Part shown: positions 50,441 through 62,200 of the stretch, piece by piece
Layout: each line of letters begins with the position of its first letter
How positions within the stretch are numbered: position 1 is the stretch's first letter
NCBI GenBank assembly: GCA_963576475.1
Contig: OY754981.1
Location: forward strand, 1,319,221 to 1,383,220
Length of the DNA stretch: 64,000 bases
Direction of reading: 5' to 3'
From: Molanna angustata
Lineage: Eukaryota; Arthropoda; Insecta; Trichoptera; Molannidae
Made by a program: the position numbers and the translations under genes
Notes under the pieces: model-generated
Told to the model about the DNA's origin: nothing
What the model saw: only the letters and a program-made list of their open reading frames with translations
Database searches by the model: none

Positions 50441-53400
50441 AAAACTCGTGAACAGGTTTCTTCCTATGATATAGTCACAATGATGACACAAAACTCGTGA
50501 ACAGGTTTCTTCCTATGATATAGTCACAATGATGACACAAAACTCGTGAACAGGTTTCTTCCTATGATATAGTCACAATGATGACACAAAACTCGTGAAC
50601 AGGTTTCTTCCTATGATATAGTCACAATGATGACACAAAACTCGTGAACAGGTTTCTTCCTATGATATAGTCACAATGATGACACAAAACTCGTGAACAG
50701 GTTTCTTCCTATGATATAGTCACAATGATGACACAAAACTCGTGAACAGGTTTCTTCCTATGATATAGTCACAATGATGACACAAAACTCGTGAACAGGT
50801 TTCTTCCTATGATATAGTCACAATGATGACACAAAACTCGTGAACAGGTTTCTTCCTATGATATAGTCACAATGATGACACAAAACTCGTGAACAGGTTT
50901 CTTCCTATGATATAGTCACAATGATGACACAAAACTCGTGAACAGGTTTCTTCCTATGATATAGTCACAATGATGACACAAAACTCGTGAACAGGTTTCT
51001 TCCTATGATATAGTCACAATGATGACACAAAACTCGTGAACAGGTTTCTTCCTATGATATAGTCACAATGATGACACAAAACTCGTGAACAGGTTTCTTC
51101 CTATGATATAGTCACAATGATGACACAAAACTCGTGAACAGGTTTCTTCCTATGATATAGTCACAATGATGACACAAAACTCGTGAACAGGTTTCTTCCT
51201 ATGATATAGTCACAATGATGACACAAAACTCGTGAACAGGTTTCTTCCTATGATATAGTCACAATGATGACACAAAACTCGTGAACAGGTTTCTTCCTAT
51301 GATATAGTCACAATGATGACACAAAACTCGTGAACAGGTTTCTTCCTATGATATAGTCACAATGATGACACAAAACTCGTGAACAGGTTTCTTCCTATGA
51401 TATAGTCACAATGATGACACAAAACTCGTGAACAGGTTTCTTCCTATGATACAGTCACAATGATGACACAAAACTCGTGAACAGGTTTCTTCCTATGATA
51501 CAGTCACAATGATGACACAAAACTCGTGAACAGGTTTCTTCCTATGATATAGTCACAATGATGACACAAAACTCGTGAACAGGTTTCTTCCTATGATATA
51601 GTCACAATGATGACACAAAACTCGTGAACAGGTTTCTTCCTATGATATAGTCACAATGATGACACAAAACTCGTGAACAGGTTTCTTCCTATGATATAGT
51701 CACAATGATGACACAAAACTCGTGAACAGGTTTCTTCCTATGATATAGTCACAATGATGACACAAAACTCGTGAACAGGTTTCTTCCTATGATATAGTCA
51801 CAATGATGACACAAAACTCGTGAACAGGTTTCTTCCTATGATATAGTCACAATGATGACACAAAACTCGTGAACAGGTTTCTTCCTATGATATAGTCACA
51901 ATGATGACACAAAACTCGTGAACAGGTTTCTTCCTATGATATAGTCACAATGATGACACAAAACTCGTGAACAGGTTTCTTCCTATGATATAGTCACAAT
52001 GATGACACAAAACTCGTGAACAGGTTTCTTCCTATGATACAGTCACAATGATGACACAAAACTCGTGAACAGGTTTCTTCCTATGATATAGTCACAATGA
52101 TGACACAAAACTCGTGAACAGGTTTCTTCCTATGATATAGTCACAATGATGACACAAAACTCGTGAACAGGTTTCTTCCTATGATATAGTCACAATGATG
52201 ACACAAAACTCGTGAACAGGTTTCTTCCTATGATATAGTCACAATGATGACACAAAACTCGTGAACAGGTTTCTTCCTATGATATAGTCACAATGATGAC
52301 ACAAAACTCGTGAACAGGTTTCTTCCTATGATATAGTCACAATGATGACACAAAACTCGTGAACAGGTTTCTTCCTATGATATAGTCACAATGATGACAC
52401 AAAACTCGTGAACAGGTTTCTTCCTATGATATAGTCACAATGATGACACAAAACTCGTGAACAGGTTTCTTCCTATGATATAGTCACAATGATGACACAA
52501 AACTCGTGAACAGGTTTCTTCCTATGATATAGTCACAATGATGACACAAAACTCGTGAACAGGTTTCTTCCTATGATATAGTCACAATGATGACACAAAA
52601 CTCGTGAACAGGTTTCTTCCTATGATATAGTCACAATGATGACACAAAACTCGTGAACAGGTTTCTTCCTATGATATAGTCACAATGATGACACAAAACT
52701 CGTGAACAGGTTTCTTCCTATGATATAGTCACAATGATGACACAAAACTCGTGAACAGGTTTCTTCCTATGATATAGTCACAATGATGACACAAAACTCG
52801 TGAACAGGTTTCTTCCTATGATATAGTCACAATGATGACACAAAACTCGTGAACAGGTTTCTTCCTATGATATAGTCACAATGATGACACAAAACTCGTG
52901 AACAGGTTTCTTCCTATGATATAGTCACAATGATGACACAAAACTCGTGAACAGGTTTCTTCCTATGATATAGTCACAATGATGACACAAAACTCGTGAA
53001 CAGGTTTCTTCCTATGATATAGTCACAATGATGACACAAAACTCGTGAACAGGTTTCTTCCTATGATATAGTCACAATGATGACACAAAACTCGTGAACA
53101 GGTTTCTTCCTATGATATAGTCACAATGATGACACAAAACTCGTGAACAGGTTTCTTCCTATGATATAGTCACAATGATGACACAAAACTCGTGAACAGG
53201 TTTCTTCCTATGATACAGTCACAATGATGACACAAAACTCGTGAACAGGTTTCTTCCTATGATATAGTCACAATGATGACACAAAACTCGTGAACAGGTT
53301 TCTTCCTATGATATAGTCACAATGATGACACAAAACTCGTGAACAGGTTTCTTCCTATGATATAGTCACAATGATGACACAAAACTCGTGAACAGGTTTC

Positions 53401-54719
53401 TTCCTATGATATAGTCACAATGATGACACAAAACTCGTGAACAGGTTTCTTCCTATGATATAGTCACAATGATGACACAAAACTCGTGAACAGGTTTCTT
53501 CCTATGATATAGTCACAATGATGACACAAAACTCGTGAACAGGTTTCTTCCTATGATACAGTCACAATGATGACACAAAACTCGTGAACAGGTTTCTTCC
53601 TATGATATAGTCACAATGATGACACAAAACTCGTGAACAGGTTTCTTCCTATGATATAGTCACAATGATGACACAAAACTCGTGAACAGGTTTCTTCCTA
53701 TGATATAGTCACAATGATGACACAAAACTCGTGAACAGGTTTCTTCCTATGATATAGTCACAATGATGACACAAAACTCGTGAACAGGTTTCTTCCTATG
53801 ATATAGTCACAATGATGACACAAAACTCGTGAACAGGTTTCTTCCTATGATATAGTCACAATGATGACACAAAACTCGTGAACAGGTTTCTTCCTATGAT
53901 ATAGTCACAATGATGACACAAAACTCGTGAACAGGTTTCTTCCTATGATATAGTCACAATGATGACACAAAACTCGTGAACAGGTTTCTTCCTATGATAC
54001 AGTCACAATGATGACACAAAAATCGTGAACAGGTTTCTTCCTATGATATAGTCACAATGATGACACAAAACTCGTGAACAGGTTTCTTCCTATGATATAG
54101 TCACAATGATGACACAAAACTCGTGAACAGGTTTCTTCCTATGATATAGTCACAAAGTCACAATGATGACACAAAACTCGTGAACAGGTTTCTTCCTATG
54201 ATATAGTCACAATAATGACACAAAACTCGTGAACAGGTTTCTTCCTATGATATAGTCACAATGATGACACAAAACTCGTGAACAGGTTTCTTCCTATGAT
54301 ATAGTCACAATGATGACACAAAACTCGTGAACAGGTTTCTTCCTATGATATAGTCACAAAGTCACAATGATGACACAAAACTCGTGAACAGGTTTCTTCC
54401 TATGATATATTCACAATGATGACACAAAACTCGTGAACAGGTTTCTTCCTATGATATAGTCACAATGATGACACAAAACTCGTGAACAGGTTTCTTCCTA
54501 TGATATAGTCACAATGATGACACAAAACTCGTGAACAGGTTTCTTCCTATGATATAGTCACAATGATGACACAAAACTCGTGAACAGGTTTCTTCCTATG
54601 ATATAGTCACAATGATGACACAAAACTCGTGAACAGGTTTCTTCCTATGATACAGTCACAATGATGACACAAAAATCGTGAACAGGTTTCTTCCTATGAT
54701 ATAGTCACAATGATGACAC
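50441..54719. repeat. 49-bp satellite array, 87 units
   Basis: A 4279-bp array. The unit begins AAAACTCGTGAACAGGTTTC, continues TTCCTATGATATAGTCACAA and ends TGATGACAC. The count of 87 fits exactly if two 8-bp internal duplications (about 54148-54163 and 54352-54367) are subtracted. Units are nearly identical. The variants seen are ATATAG to ATACAG in at least seven units (51451, 51500, 52039, 53215, 53558, 53999, 54652), AAAACTCG to AAAAATCG in two (54018, 54671), one AATAATG (54211) and one TATATTC (54406). The unit length is not a multiple of three and contains stops on both strands, so it is not coding. The left edge is sharp with a perfect unit, and most variants are in the right third. 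There are no non-repeated spacers. Function unknown. Confidence 0.98.
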
Positions 54720-55075
54720 AAAAGTGGCACTAAAAAACAAGATAAACAGTGATACGCTCTTAAAACGTTCTTATCTTGTCTTATTCTTTAAAATGAATTA
54801 ATCAATCTTCGATCAGAATCTAACCATACTCTTAATCTACTTTCGATCTTAAAAATTCGATTAGATCGAAGTGTAGTTTTAAATTGTTAATATTTTTGGT
54901 ATAAATTAATATAATTTTATACTTTTGAAATTATTATGAAAACTCAATTTGATACCATATTAACATAAAGTTTTATAAAAAATATATATATATTTTTGTT
55001 GATACAGTAAATATAAATCTAAAGGATTTCTTAAGAATGAATTTAATAAAAACTTTATAATTTGCCCTGCAGTTT
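54720..55075. other. AT-rich right flank of the satellite
   Basis: Short inverted repeats (ACAAGATAA ... TTATCTTGT at 54738-54779). No gene. Confidence 0.5.
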
Positions 55076-55372
55076 TATTCATTCATTCATTCTCAGTCAT
55101 TCATGCTATCACGGCATACCCCACAATGTAGGGTAACCAGCAACAGGTAGGCGGGTGTGCATTACCTTATTAAATGGAGCACAACACATGCGTGTAACCT
55201 TCTCACAAGTCACGTCTCGGCACTAACTCGGTGTGGTGAACCTCATTGTTGAACTATGTGAGATGTTATTGTTGCCTGTTGTATTTTCGATTACCCGGCT
55301 CTTACGAGACACTCGAAAACAATAACAGAAAAGAGTGGAAACACTATTCTTAGCCGGTGCCTCACAGCTATA
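55076..55372 (-). mobile_element. SINE-like family N, full length
   Basis: Reverse complement of family N with ATTCATTCATTC tail, CACGGCATACCCCACAATG, GTGAACCTCATTGTTGAAC and AGCCGGTGCCTCACAGCT. It ends 30 bases before an RTE copy of opposite orientation. Confidence 0.88.
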
Positions 55373-55402
55373 AGTCAATATTACTACTTAAATAATTATA
55401 CG

Positions 55403-56455
55403 TGCAAACTAATATGTGCCGTTGCGTCTCTGTATGAAAATAGTGGAGCCTGTGTCCGTGTCAACGATGCGTTGACAACATGGTTCCCTATTAATAAAGG
55501 GGTGAAGCAAGGCTGCGTATTATCTCCATGGCTGTTCAATCTGTATATTGATCACTGCGTTAGGACATTGAAGTATGAAAATAAAGGTCTGAAACTAAGT
55601 ACTGTAAACGTACGTGATTTGATGTATGCAGATGACAAAGTGGTGATTGCTGAATGTGCGGATGAGCTACAGTATTTAGTGAATAAAGTGTATGAAGGAT
55701 GCCTGCAAAATGGACTGAAAATGAATGTTAGTAAATCTAAGATATTGGTATTTGAAAAGACTGAAAGTATAACTGCATGTATGATAAAAGTAGAGAACGA
55801 ATGGCTAGAACAAGTTGAGGAATATTTATATTTGGGGAGTATGTTTGCAAGGAATGGAAGACCCGATAAAGATATTGAAAGAAGAGTTATGGCAGGGAAT
55901 AGAATAAATGGAGCACTTAGGCCAGTAATGTCCGACCCAAGCATCTCAAAGGAAGCCAAAATTGCAGTACACAATGCAATTGTGGTGCCTACTTTGACGT
56001 ATGCTAGTGAAACATGGACCTGGCAAAGAACACATGAAAGTAGAATAAATGCTGTAGAAATGAGATCACTAAGAAGAGTATGTAAGAGAACGATATATGA
56101 TAGAATAAAAAATGAGGACATAAGGAGAGAATGCAAGTTAAAGAAAGATATTATATGTAAAATGAAAGTGAATGCTTTAAGGTGGTTTGGACATATAGAA
56201 AGAATGAACGATGAACGATTGACCAAAAAAATATACATGGGTGCAAGAGATGGAGTGAATAGCAGAGGTCGCCCCAGAAAGGGATGGCATGACCATGTGA
56301 ATGATATTTTGAAAGAAGGAAACATAAAAAGTTTGAACAATCGACGAGCATGTATGAGACGATGCATGGATGTAAAGGAAGCCAGAAATGTGTGCAAAAA
56401 TAGAGAAGTATGGCGCTCGGTTCTCTCTGCTTACCCCGTAAGGGACATGGCGTGA
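55403..56455 (+). CDS. RTE-clade LINE reverse transcriptase, 5'-truncated, frame open
   Basis: An uninterrupted frame of 350 codons from the truncation point; no natural ATG start survives at the 5' edge. Visible: LYENSGACVRVNDALTTWF, VKQGCVLSPWLFNLYID, LMYADDKVVIAEC with the YADD catalytic box, VPTLTYASETWTWQRTHES, SRINAVEMRSLRRVCKR, LRWFGHIERMNDERLTKKIY, RGRPRKGWHDHVNDIL and the terminal SVLSAYPVRDMA. It lacks the endonuclease and the fingers with the first catalytic Asp, so it is dead as an enzyme although unbroken. Many amino-acid differences from 1412-2716 mark it as a separate subfamily (for example KNREVWRS against QDRKMWRS). A long open frame on the opposite strand is its shadow. Confidence 0.9.
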   Translation, partial: CKLICAVASLYENSGACVRVNDALTTWFPINKGVKQGCVLSPWLFNLYIDHCVRTLKYENKGLKLSTVNVRDLMYADDKVVIAECADELQYLVNKVYEGCLQNGLKMNVSKSKILVFEKTESITACMIKVENEWLEQVEEYLYLGSMFARNGRPDKDIERRVMAGNRINGALRPVMSDPSISKEAKIAVHNAIVVPTLTYASETWTWQRTHESRINAVEMRSLRRVCKRTIYDRIKNEDIRRECKLKKDIICKMKVNALRWFGHIERMNDERLTKKIYMGARDGVNSRGRPRKGWHDHVNDILKEGNIKSLNNRRACMRRCMDVKEARNVCKNREVWRSVLSAYPVRDMA

Positions 56456-56475
56456 TGGTATGTATGTATGTAAAT
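56456..56475 (+). repeat. RTE 3' tail, (ATGT)n
   Basis: GGTATGTATGTATGTAA directly follows the stop codon, as in the 2717-2742 tail. Confidence 0.8.
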
Positions 56476-56539
56476 AATTATATTTAATAATAAAAATAAG
56501 ACTTCCTTCGTTCCATTTGTATATTTTAATTACTAGCTA

Positions 56540-56967
56540 TGTGCTGTGTTTATTTTACTTTATCAATTATAGACAATTATAGACTAAAGTAGGTACTCAT
56601 TCGAGTCTTTAAAAAAATTTCAAATATGTATATCTAATACTCGCTTAGTCTCCACTACATTTTGAAGGATATCTGAATAGTGCTTCTTATTTTTTTTAAA
56701 CGTCAAATATTTCAAAGTGATCCCTTGCTCAGGAAACTTAAATTTTGTAATTTTTATTTTCAAATTGGTAAAAAGGCACACCACTTTCATAAAATGGCAT
56801 TGAAGAATAATCAAGTTTTCATAATAAAATATTTAAATAAAAAAATAATTGAACAAATTCATTTTATGAAATTTCTGAAAATTTTCCATACAAAATTTGA
56901 ATACTTTATGGAGTGACTTGTTAGTGAGGAGTTTAGCGTTGGCCACAACCCACTCGTTTTTGTATTA
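56540..56967 (+). mobile_element. DNA element family P, 5'-truncated
   Basis: Starts within the family (GTTTATTTTACTTTATCAAT, TATAGACTAAAGTAGG) and runs to GTTAGTGAGGAGTTTAGCG and GGCCACAACCCACTCG. It carries a TATAGACAATTATAGAC partial duplication. Lacks the left end. Confidence 0.75.
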
Positions 56968-57440
56968 TGATTATATTTTTCAATTACAATTTTATTTTTT
57001 CCTCCTAACTGCAAAGCCGTTTTTTTTCATATAATCGCAATTGTAAACTGGTAAGGACAAAATGGCTGCCTGATGATTCATTCATTATTTTGGTTGCAAA
57101 TTGGTCATATTTGGTTACGTATTTATATTTTGTTTGGATATTTAAGTAAAGGCGATTCCTTGCACAGCATCAAGTACCAAAGAGTATACAAATAACTTGA
57201 GACATTAAAGTAACAAACAAATCAAATTCAGTGATACATTTTTATTACCAAACGGTATACATTCATACTGCAATAAATTATATCAAAAGATATATAATCA
57301 GATATAAACATAATTACAGATTTATCACACTGCTCGGTACTGATGTTAGGAACAGTGATTTATTTGCCATAAACATATTCAAATTGTTTAATAATATGAG
57401 TTCGTTTTTAGTTTAGAACTATTCTCAAAAACGTGTTTAA
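56968..57440. other. AT-rich interval
   Basis: No gene recognised. Confidence 0.5.
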
Positions 57441-57925
57441 GGAACTAAAATTTAAAGCACCAATATACAATCAATACCGAGTCTGGCGACTGCACTCAAT
57501 CACTCAACAAATCATAACCCCCGCAGGACGGTCACGGCAGCGCCCTCTGGCCTACGTTCAAAGACTTAGTGACGCTCTAAGCCGTTCATAATCAACTGAA
57601 ACAGACGCTCGAAAGACACTCTGTGGCGTTCAGATTTGAAGGTCGAGTGTACGCACCAAACGCTCGGTAAAATTGTCGGGTGAAAAACGCTCTGACAGTT
57701 ATTGTATCTGTTGACTTCTATTTTATCTGTGGAATGATGTTTCTGTGGTATCTATAATGTCAGTTCAGAGTGCTCTGACGATGGTCTTCAACAGATCGAT
57801 ACCGGTCAGTGCCAATTTTAAATGAAATAGTGAAACTTAAACGAATTAGTGTTTTTATTTATACCTAGTATAATGGAGTTTTGTCATGAATTATCCGTCA
57901 ACAAAATTAATATTTTATAGATATG
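57441..57925 (+). mobile_element. Penelope-type repeat end with hammerhead-like motif (tentative)
   Basis: 57480-57720 is GC-richer (GACGGTCACGGCAGCGCCCT, AACGCTCGGTAAAATTG). It is followed by the hammerhead-like motif (57770-57812) and the shared GTGAAACTTAAACGAATTAG, TTTATACCTAGTATAATGGA and GAATTATCCGTCAACAAAA stretch. No coding part. Compare 24840 and 46866. Confidence 0.5.
57770..57812 (+). ncRNA. Hammerhead-ribozyme-like motif, second copy
   Basis: GTGCT - CTGACGA - T - GGTCT - TCAAC - AGATC - GATA - CCGGTC - AGTGC. Stem I pairs with two G-U wobbles and stem II with one, so both helices are preserved despite sequence change relative to 24853-24895. The same GATA replaces GAAA. Confidence 0.45.
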
Positions 57926-59635
57926 TTTGTTTATCATGTCATTGTGCATATAAATTTGTTTGTATATCTTAACTATGTATTAATTTTGAATATTACGAAA
58001 TACGATCATCGGGGACTAAATTTGTCGTTCAAGTTTTCACTTATAATAACAGTGTGTATATCCTTTATTGAATTTGTTTAGTGAATTCATGTTTTATTGT
58101 AGTTTTACTGTAAACGAATTAGTGTATTTAAATACGTGAAAAGCGATTAATCGCCAATATGGTCAAACTCCATACAGCTAATAATAGGCTATATTTTTAT
58201 TACCTTTCAGCCTGTCTAAGAGAAAATCGAGCAATTCTAAAGCGCCATGGGCAATAATTGAGGGGCAGTGGCTGTAATTAAAGATTCCGTTGCAGACTTT
58301 ACAAGATCACTCTATGGGGTCGATAAGCGACTTCTGGATCTTCTACCCTCCACACACGTAGGGAGGCCTTTCTAGCAATACAGGCATTAGTTTAAAAAAT
58401 GCATGACCTTGACTATAAATGATCCTCTATCTGTAATTCATTCTTTAATTTAGACACATTGTTTCTCATAGCAGTCATTGGTGTTCGGAAAATATTATCT
58501 TTCTTAGAGTCCGTGTAGAGTTTTGTAGTTTTGTCTACAAAGGCTCTTAATTATGTATGTTTTAATAAAAAAAAAATAGTGTTCGGGCATTTTTACCCTC
58601 CATTACTATTTTGTTTTATATTATTTGGAAAAAACAAGTTGTTCTTCATTGAATAAGCCAATTATAATGTTTCACTAAAAGAACAATGAGATATTTACAT
58701 TTTTGTCAAGAAGAGATCGTCAATTAGATGAACGGATTTGAGAAATAAGATTAAGGATATGTTTAGGAAACTAAGAATTGTGAAATGAACTAGAAGGAAG
58801 AAATGGGGTAGGAAATAGTATATAAATTCAATTATTATTGTAGGTAATATATATTAATTGAATGATTGGAATATACATTATGAGAAATGATTCACCTATC
58901 TATGAAATTCGTATTTATGTCATATATAATTATTGAAGTGTATAACAGAATCGTGGTATTATTAATTTGAATGTAAGTAGTTAGGTACCTATTTATTTTG
59001 TAATCAATTATTTGAAAGAGAGCCTTCGTCCTTGTACACACCAGCTTGTGTCCTTATAAATACCTTCAACAATTCAACACCCACCGTCTTACAAAACTCA
59101 GACCATAGAAACAAAATTATTGGCAATTTATAAGTTTCTATGATTTCGCGTACAAAATAATTCTGGTATTGAATACAATGATGAAAAGGAGTTCCGGCAT
59201 AATTTAAATATCTCCATAAACATTAGCGCTTTCCAACAAACTATATCTATATTGAAAGATAACAACGTAACATGGTTTTAAGATGCAATAAGTAAAACAT
59301 TTCTCAATACCAAGAATAAAATTATTCAGCATTAACGGGTAGATTCAACATATTATGGCGTTAGAGTTTTCATGATTTATTGGAATTGATCTTAAATAAT
59401 TAGATGCTTAAATGCTGATGGTGGATCCACAGTAAGATTAGTTGCCCTGTAGAGATCACGTGTACTTTTCCACACGGTCGAGCCATCTTAATTTTGATCT
59501 CCCAATGCTCCTTTTGGAAACATCGATGGAAAATTATGGAATGGAAACATCGGTCCTAATGAAACAAATAATGCACAAGCTGTTAGTGACACAGAGAGCT
59601 ATAGAGTGAAAATTGCTGGTTCAATAAGGGACAGA
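57926..59635. other. Long AT-rich interval, no gene recognised
   Basis: No coding frame above background. A GC-richer patch (58200-58385, GAGGGGCAGTGGCTGTAATT) has no motif I recognise. No element ends seen. Confidence 0.5.
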
Positions 59636-59930
59636 ATTCAGAATGTCATGATTAGAAAAAAGAACCAAAGTAGCTGATGTAGCGGAAAGGGTCGCTGGTC
59701 TTAAGTGGAGCTGGGCTGGGCATATTGCCAGATGCCAGGATTCACGATGGACCAAAAAGATCGTAGAATGGCGACCGAGAACAAGCCGAAGAAGTGTCGG
59801 CAGACCCCAGGCAAGGTGGTCTGATGACAGAAAGAAATGTGCTGGAGTTAGATGGATGCAGTGTGCCAAAGACAGGGAGTTGTAGAGGATCAAGTGGGGG
59901 GCCTATGTCCAAGAATGGAAAAAAACAGGC
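59636..59930 (+). mobile_element. LINE C-terminal remnant
   Basis: Plus-strand blocks: RTKVADVAERVAGLKWSWAG, HIARCQDSRWTKKIVEWRPR, TSRRSVGRPQARWSDD and CAKDRELWRIKWGAYVQEW. The K-W-x-W-A-G-H-x-A-R ... W-P ... R-x-x-G-R-P-x-x-R-W-x-D-D ... D-R-x-x-W pattern is the end of a widespread insect LINE protein. Small frameshifts separate the blocks. Confidence 0.8.
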
Positions 59931-60579
59931 TGAAGAAGAAGTAGAAGAATGCTCCTTCTTCCGTTCGGTCTACTCTCGAAAGAGTTTTTTCCACATGGAA
60001 TGTTTGTTTTTCAATGTGCCACAACGGAATCGACTTATTTTGATGAACCTGGAAACTTTTATGTCATCTTATAGGTCATGGCTGAGCAAACTTTTGGGAC
60101 AAAAGGCCAGATACAGAAATTCAATCGGAGGGCTTCAGAACTAAAGCAACTTCCCTACGAACACATCAGATTCTCAATTTTCAATTAGTAAATACAATTA
60201 TTAAATCCGTGTGACAAGATTCTTCTTTTCAAATAAAAAAAATCCGCGCAGCGAGAAAATATATTTCTTTTTTGTTTATTTCGATAAATAAAATTAAAAA
60301 AAAATATCAGAACAGCGAGATATTTTCTGTTATTTTTTTTCGATTGCAATGCGTGTGCATTGAATGGCCAAGGTTGAAGTTTTTATAATATTTTTTTCTG
60401 TCTTTTGACCGGAAGAATAGAAATTGGAATTATTTGAAGTCAAAAGTAAGGCCGCTGGTCACTGTCTATGTTTCACAGGAATATCTAAGGACAGGTCTAA
60501 TCAAGGTCTTGTTTATCTGAATCATTGATTTCTTAGACAATTACCTGAATATGAGGACTTTCTGGAGACCGAAATACAG
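59931..60579. other. Interval with no recognised element
   Basis: A 116-codon frame (59794-60144) overlaps the LINE remnant in another phase; I see no independent support for it. The remainder is AT-rich. Confidence 0.45.
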
Positions 60580-60740
60580 CCTATTTGCCGCTGTTATTCC
60601 TGTTTTTTTTTCGCAGTATAACCTATTGGTCGCTGTTATTCCTGTCTTAATTTTGCAGTGGGTACAACCTATTTGCCCCTGTTATTACTGTCTTTATTTT
60701 GCAGTAGGTACAACCTATTTGCCCGTTTTTATTTCGCAGC
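60580..60740. repeat. 46-bp tandem repeat, about 3.5 units
   Basis: CCTATTTGCCGCTGTTATTC and TTTTGCAGTAGGTACAA recur with starts at 60580, 60622, 60668 and 60714 (42, 46 and 46 bases apart). Diverged between units. Confidence 0.85.
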
Positions 60741-60924
60741 TAAAATCGTCATATTTTGAATACAGTTGCTTAATATTTTAAATAATTAAGCAGATTTTCT
60801 TTCGTGGGCTTCTAATTGTTAAACTTTTAAAACTGTATTTCAGAACTGGGACTAAAGTGAGTCGATCGAGGCATTTGATTGGAGCTCAAAATCCAAAGAG
60901 AACAAACCAGCAATTGACCCGCGT

Positions 60925-60995
60925 TGAAATTAATTTAAATATATTTCTTCTCTTCTGGGGATTGAACCCAGGACGCCCGCATAGCTTACCAAATT
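60925..60995 (-). mobile_element. SINE family B, head fragment
   Basis: GGGGATTGAACCCAGGACGC (B box, inverted) and GCATAGCTTACCAA (A-box side). The body is lost. Confidence 0.75.
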
Positions 60996-61390
60996 ATAAT
61001 ATTGTTCTCAAACTTCATCAAGTCCTCACCGCCTTCATCCTAAGAAAACCTCATTCCGACACCGTCATATTGGTATCCAAACGTGACGTAAAGGCCCATC
61101 TCTTTGTCGGAAGTATGAAACTTTCGATATTCTAAAATACTGTTGTTCATTATAAGACATATTTTATATTATATTTACATGCATTTATGTCAAACTGGTA
61201 TCATTCTCCTCTCCATGTTAAATGCACAGAAAATCTGCATCGCACGACATGACTAAGCACCATAAGCATATGTATTTCCTATTCCGTACTGTACTGAACA
61301 TCATTTAATATATCCCATATAATAATATACTAGATTTATATTCTACTTAAATATAGATATTTTGTATAAGTTCATTACTTTTGAACCATA
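60996..61390. other. AT-rich interval
   Basis: No gene recognised. Confidence 0.5.
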
Positions 61391-61592
61391 ATCTGCCTTC
61401 GTGGCTTAGTTGAGTTAGTATCTGACTGCTGATCCCAAGGTCCCGGGTTCGATTCTCGGTGGAGTCGCAGTTTCTAATTTTGTTTTCAGTCTGGATCTGT
61501 GAGACGTTTAATATTGTATGTCTCCAGAATGTGGCAATTTGTTATTGGGTGCGTGTTAAATTAATATTAAACATAAATTAATAAATAATAAT
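61391..61592 (+). mobile_element. SINE family A
   Basis: CCTTCGTGGCTTAGTTGAG (degenerate A box), GGTTCGATTCTCGGTGGAG (B box) and the body to ATTGGGTGCGTGTTAAATT. The tail region is shortened to AATTAATAAATAATAA. Confidence 0.9.
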
Positions 61593-61626
61593 TTTAACTA
61601 GTTTTCTCTTCGTCAGGATAATAAAT

Positions 61627-62200
61627 GTGATAAAAATAAGGGTTCTTGTTATTTACAAAGATGGGCAGAAGCGTTGGATCGAGGACGATAGTAGTATGTA
61701 TACAAATCCCATTCAACTGCCCCGCCAGAACCTCCTCTTTTACACTAAATACTCAAGAACAAACTATGCAAACAACACTTTTATTAACCGTTGCTGCAAT
61801 ATGTACAATAACCTTAATCATAAGCCAGATATTTTTAACAATTGCCTACAATCATTAAAAAAACAACTATCATCAATATTATAATGAATACTTTATGTAC
61901 CAAATTGCATAATTTTTGGAATGTCCAATACTATTTTAATATGACAACTCACCCTTTCCTCCTCTCCTACCTTTCTTCGTGTCCAACCCTCGCTTCATAA
62001 AATACACACACACACATACACACACATCACAATTGTACACTACATTGTACACCACACTTTTGTCTTTTACTTTGTACTGAATTGTCTTTATTATATTAAT
62101 CTGTGGAACAATGTAATTGGCTTACTTTCCTGATTTTTTTATATTAATGTAAAATATGTAAGAGCTGCTTGTTTACCAAACTAATATAAATAAATAAATA
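61627..62200 (+). mobile_element. CR1/Jockey-type LINE, C-terminus and 3' UTR
   Basis: A short frame ending at 61884 reads NPIQLPRQNLLFYTKYSRTN, then YANNTFINRCCNMYNNLNHK and FNNCLQSLKKQLSSIL. It has the R-x-x-x-L-F-x-x-x-x-x-R-T-N-Y ... I-N-R ... N ... F ... L-K-x-x-L arrangement of the end of these LINE proteins. A 3' UTR with (CA)n (about 62004-62026) follows, ending AATATAAATAAATAAATAAA. Same group as 28638-29600. Confidence 0.75.

Noticed and set aside
50441..54719. CRISPR-like regular repeat array
   Set aside because: There are no unique spacers: the whole 49-bp unit is repeated. The surrounding sequence is eukaryotic.
50441..54719. Satellite encoding a repetitive protein
   Set aside because: 49 is not a multiple of three, and TGA/TAG occur in the unit on both strands, so every frame closes within three units.
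55552..56397. 281-codon minus-strand frame
   Set aside because: Exact shadow of the RTE reverse-transcriptase frame on the plus strand, which has recognisable motifs.
59794..60144. 116-codon frame as a gene
   Set aside because: Its first part is the wrong phase of a LINE C-terminus (GRPQARW frame); the rest lacks features.
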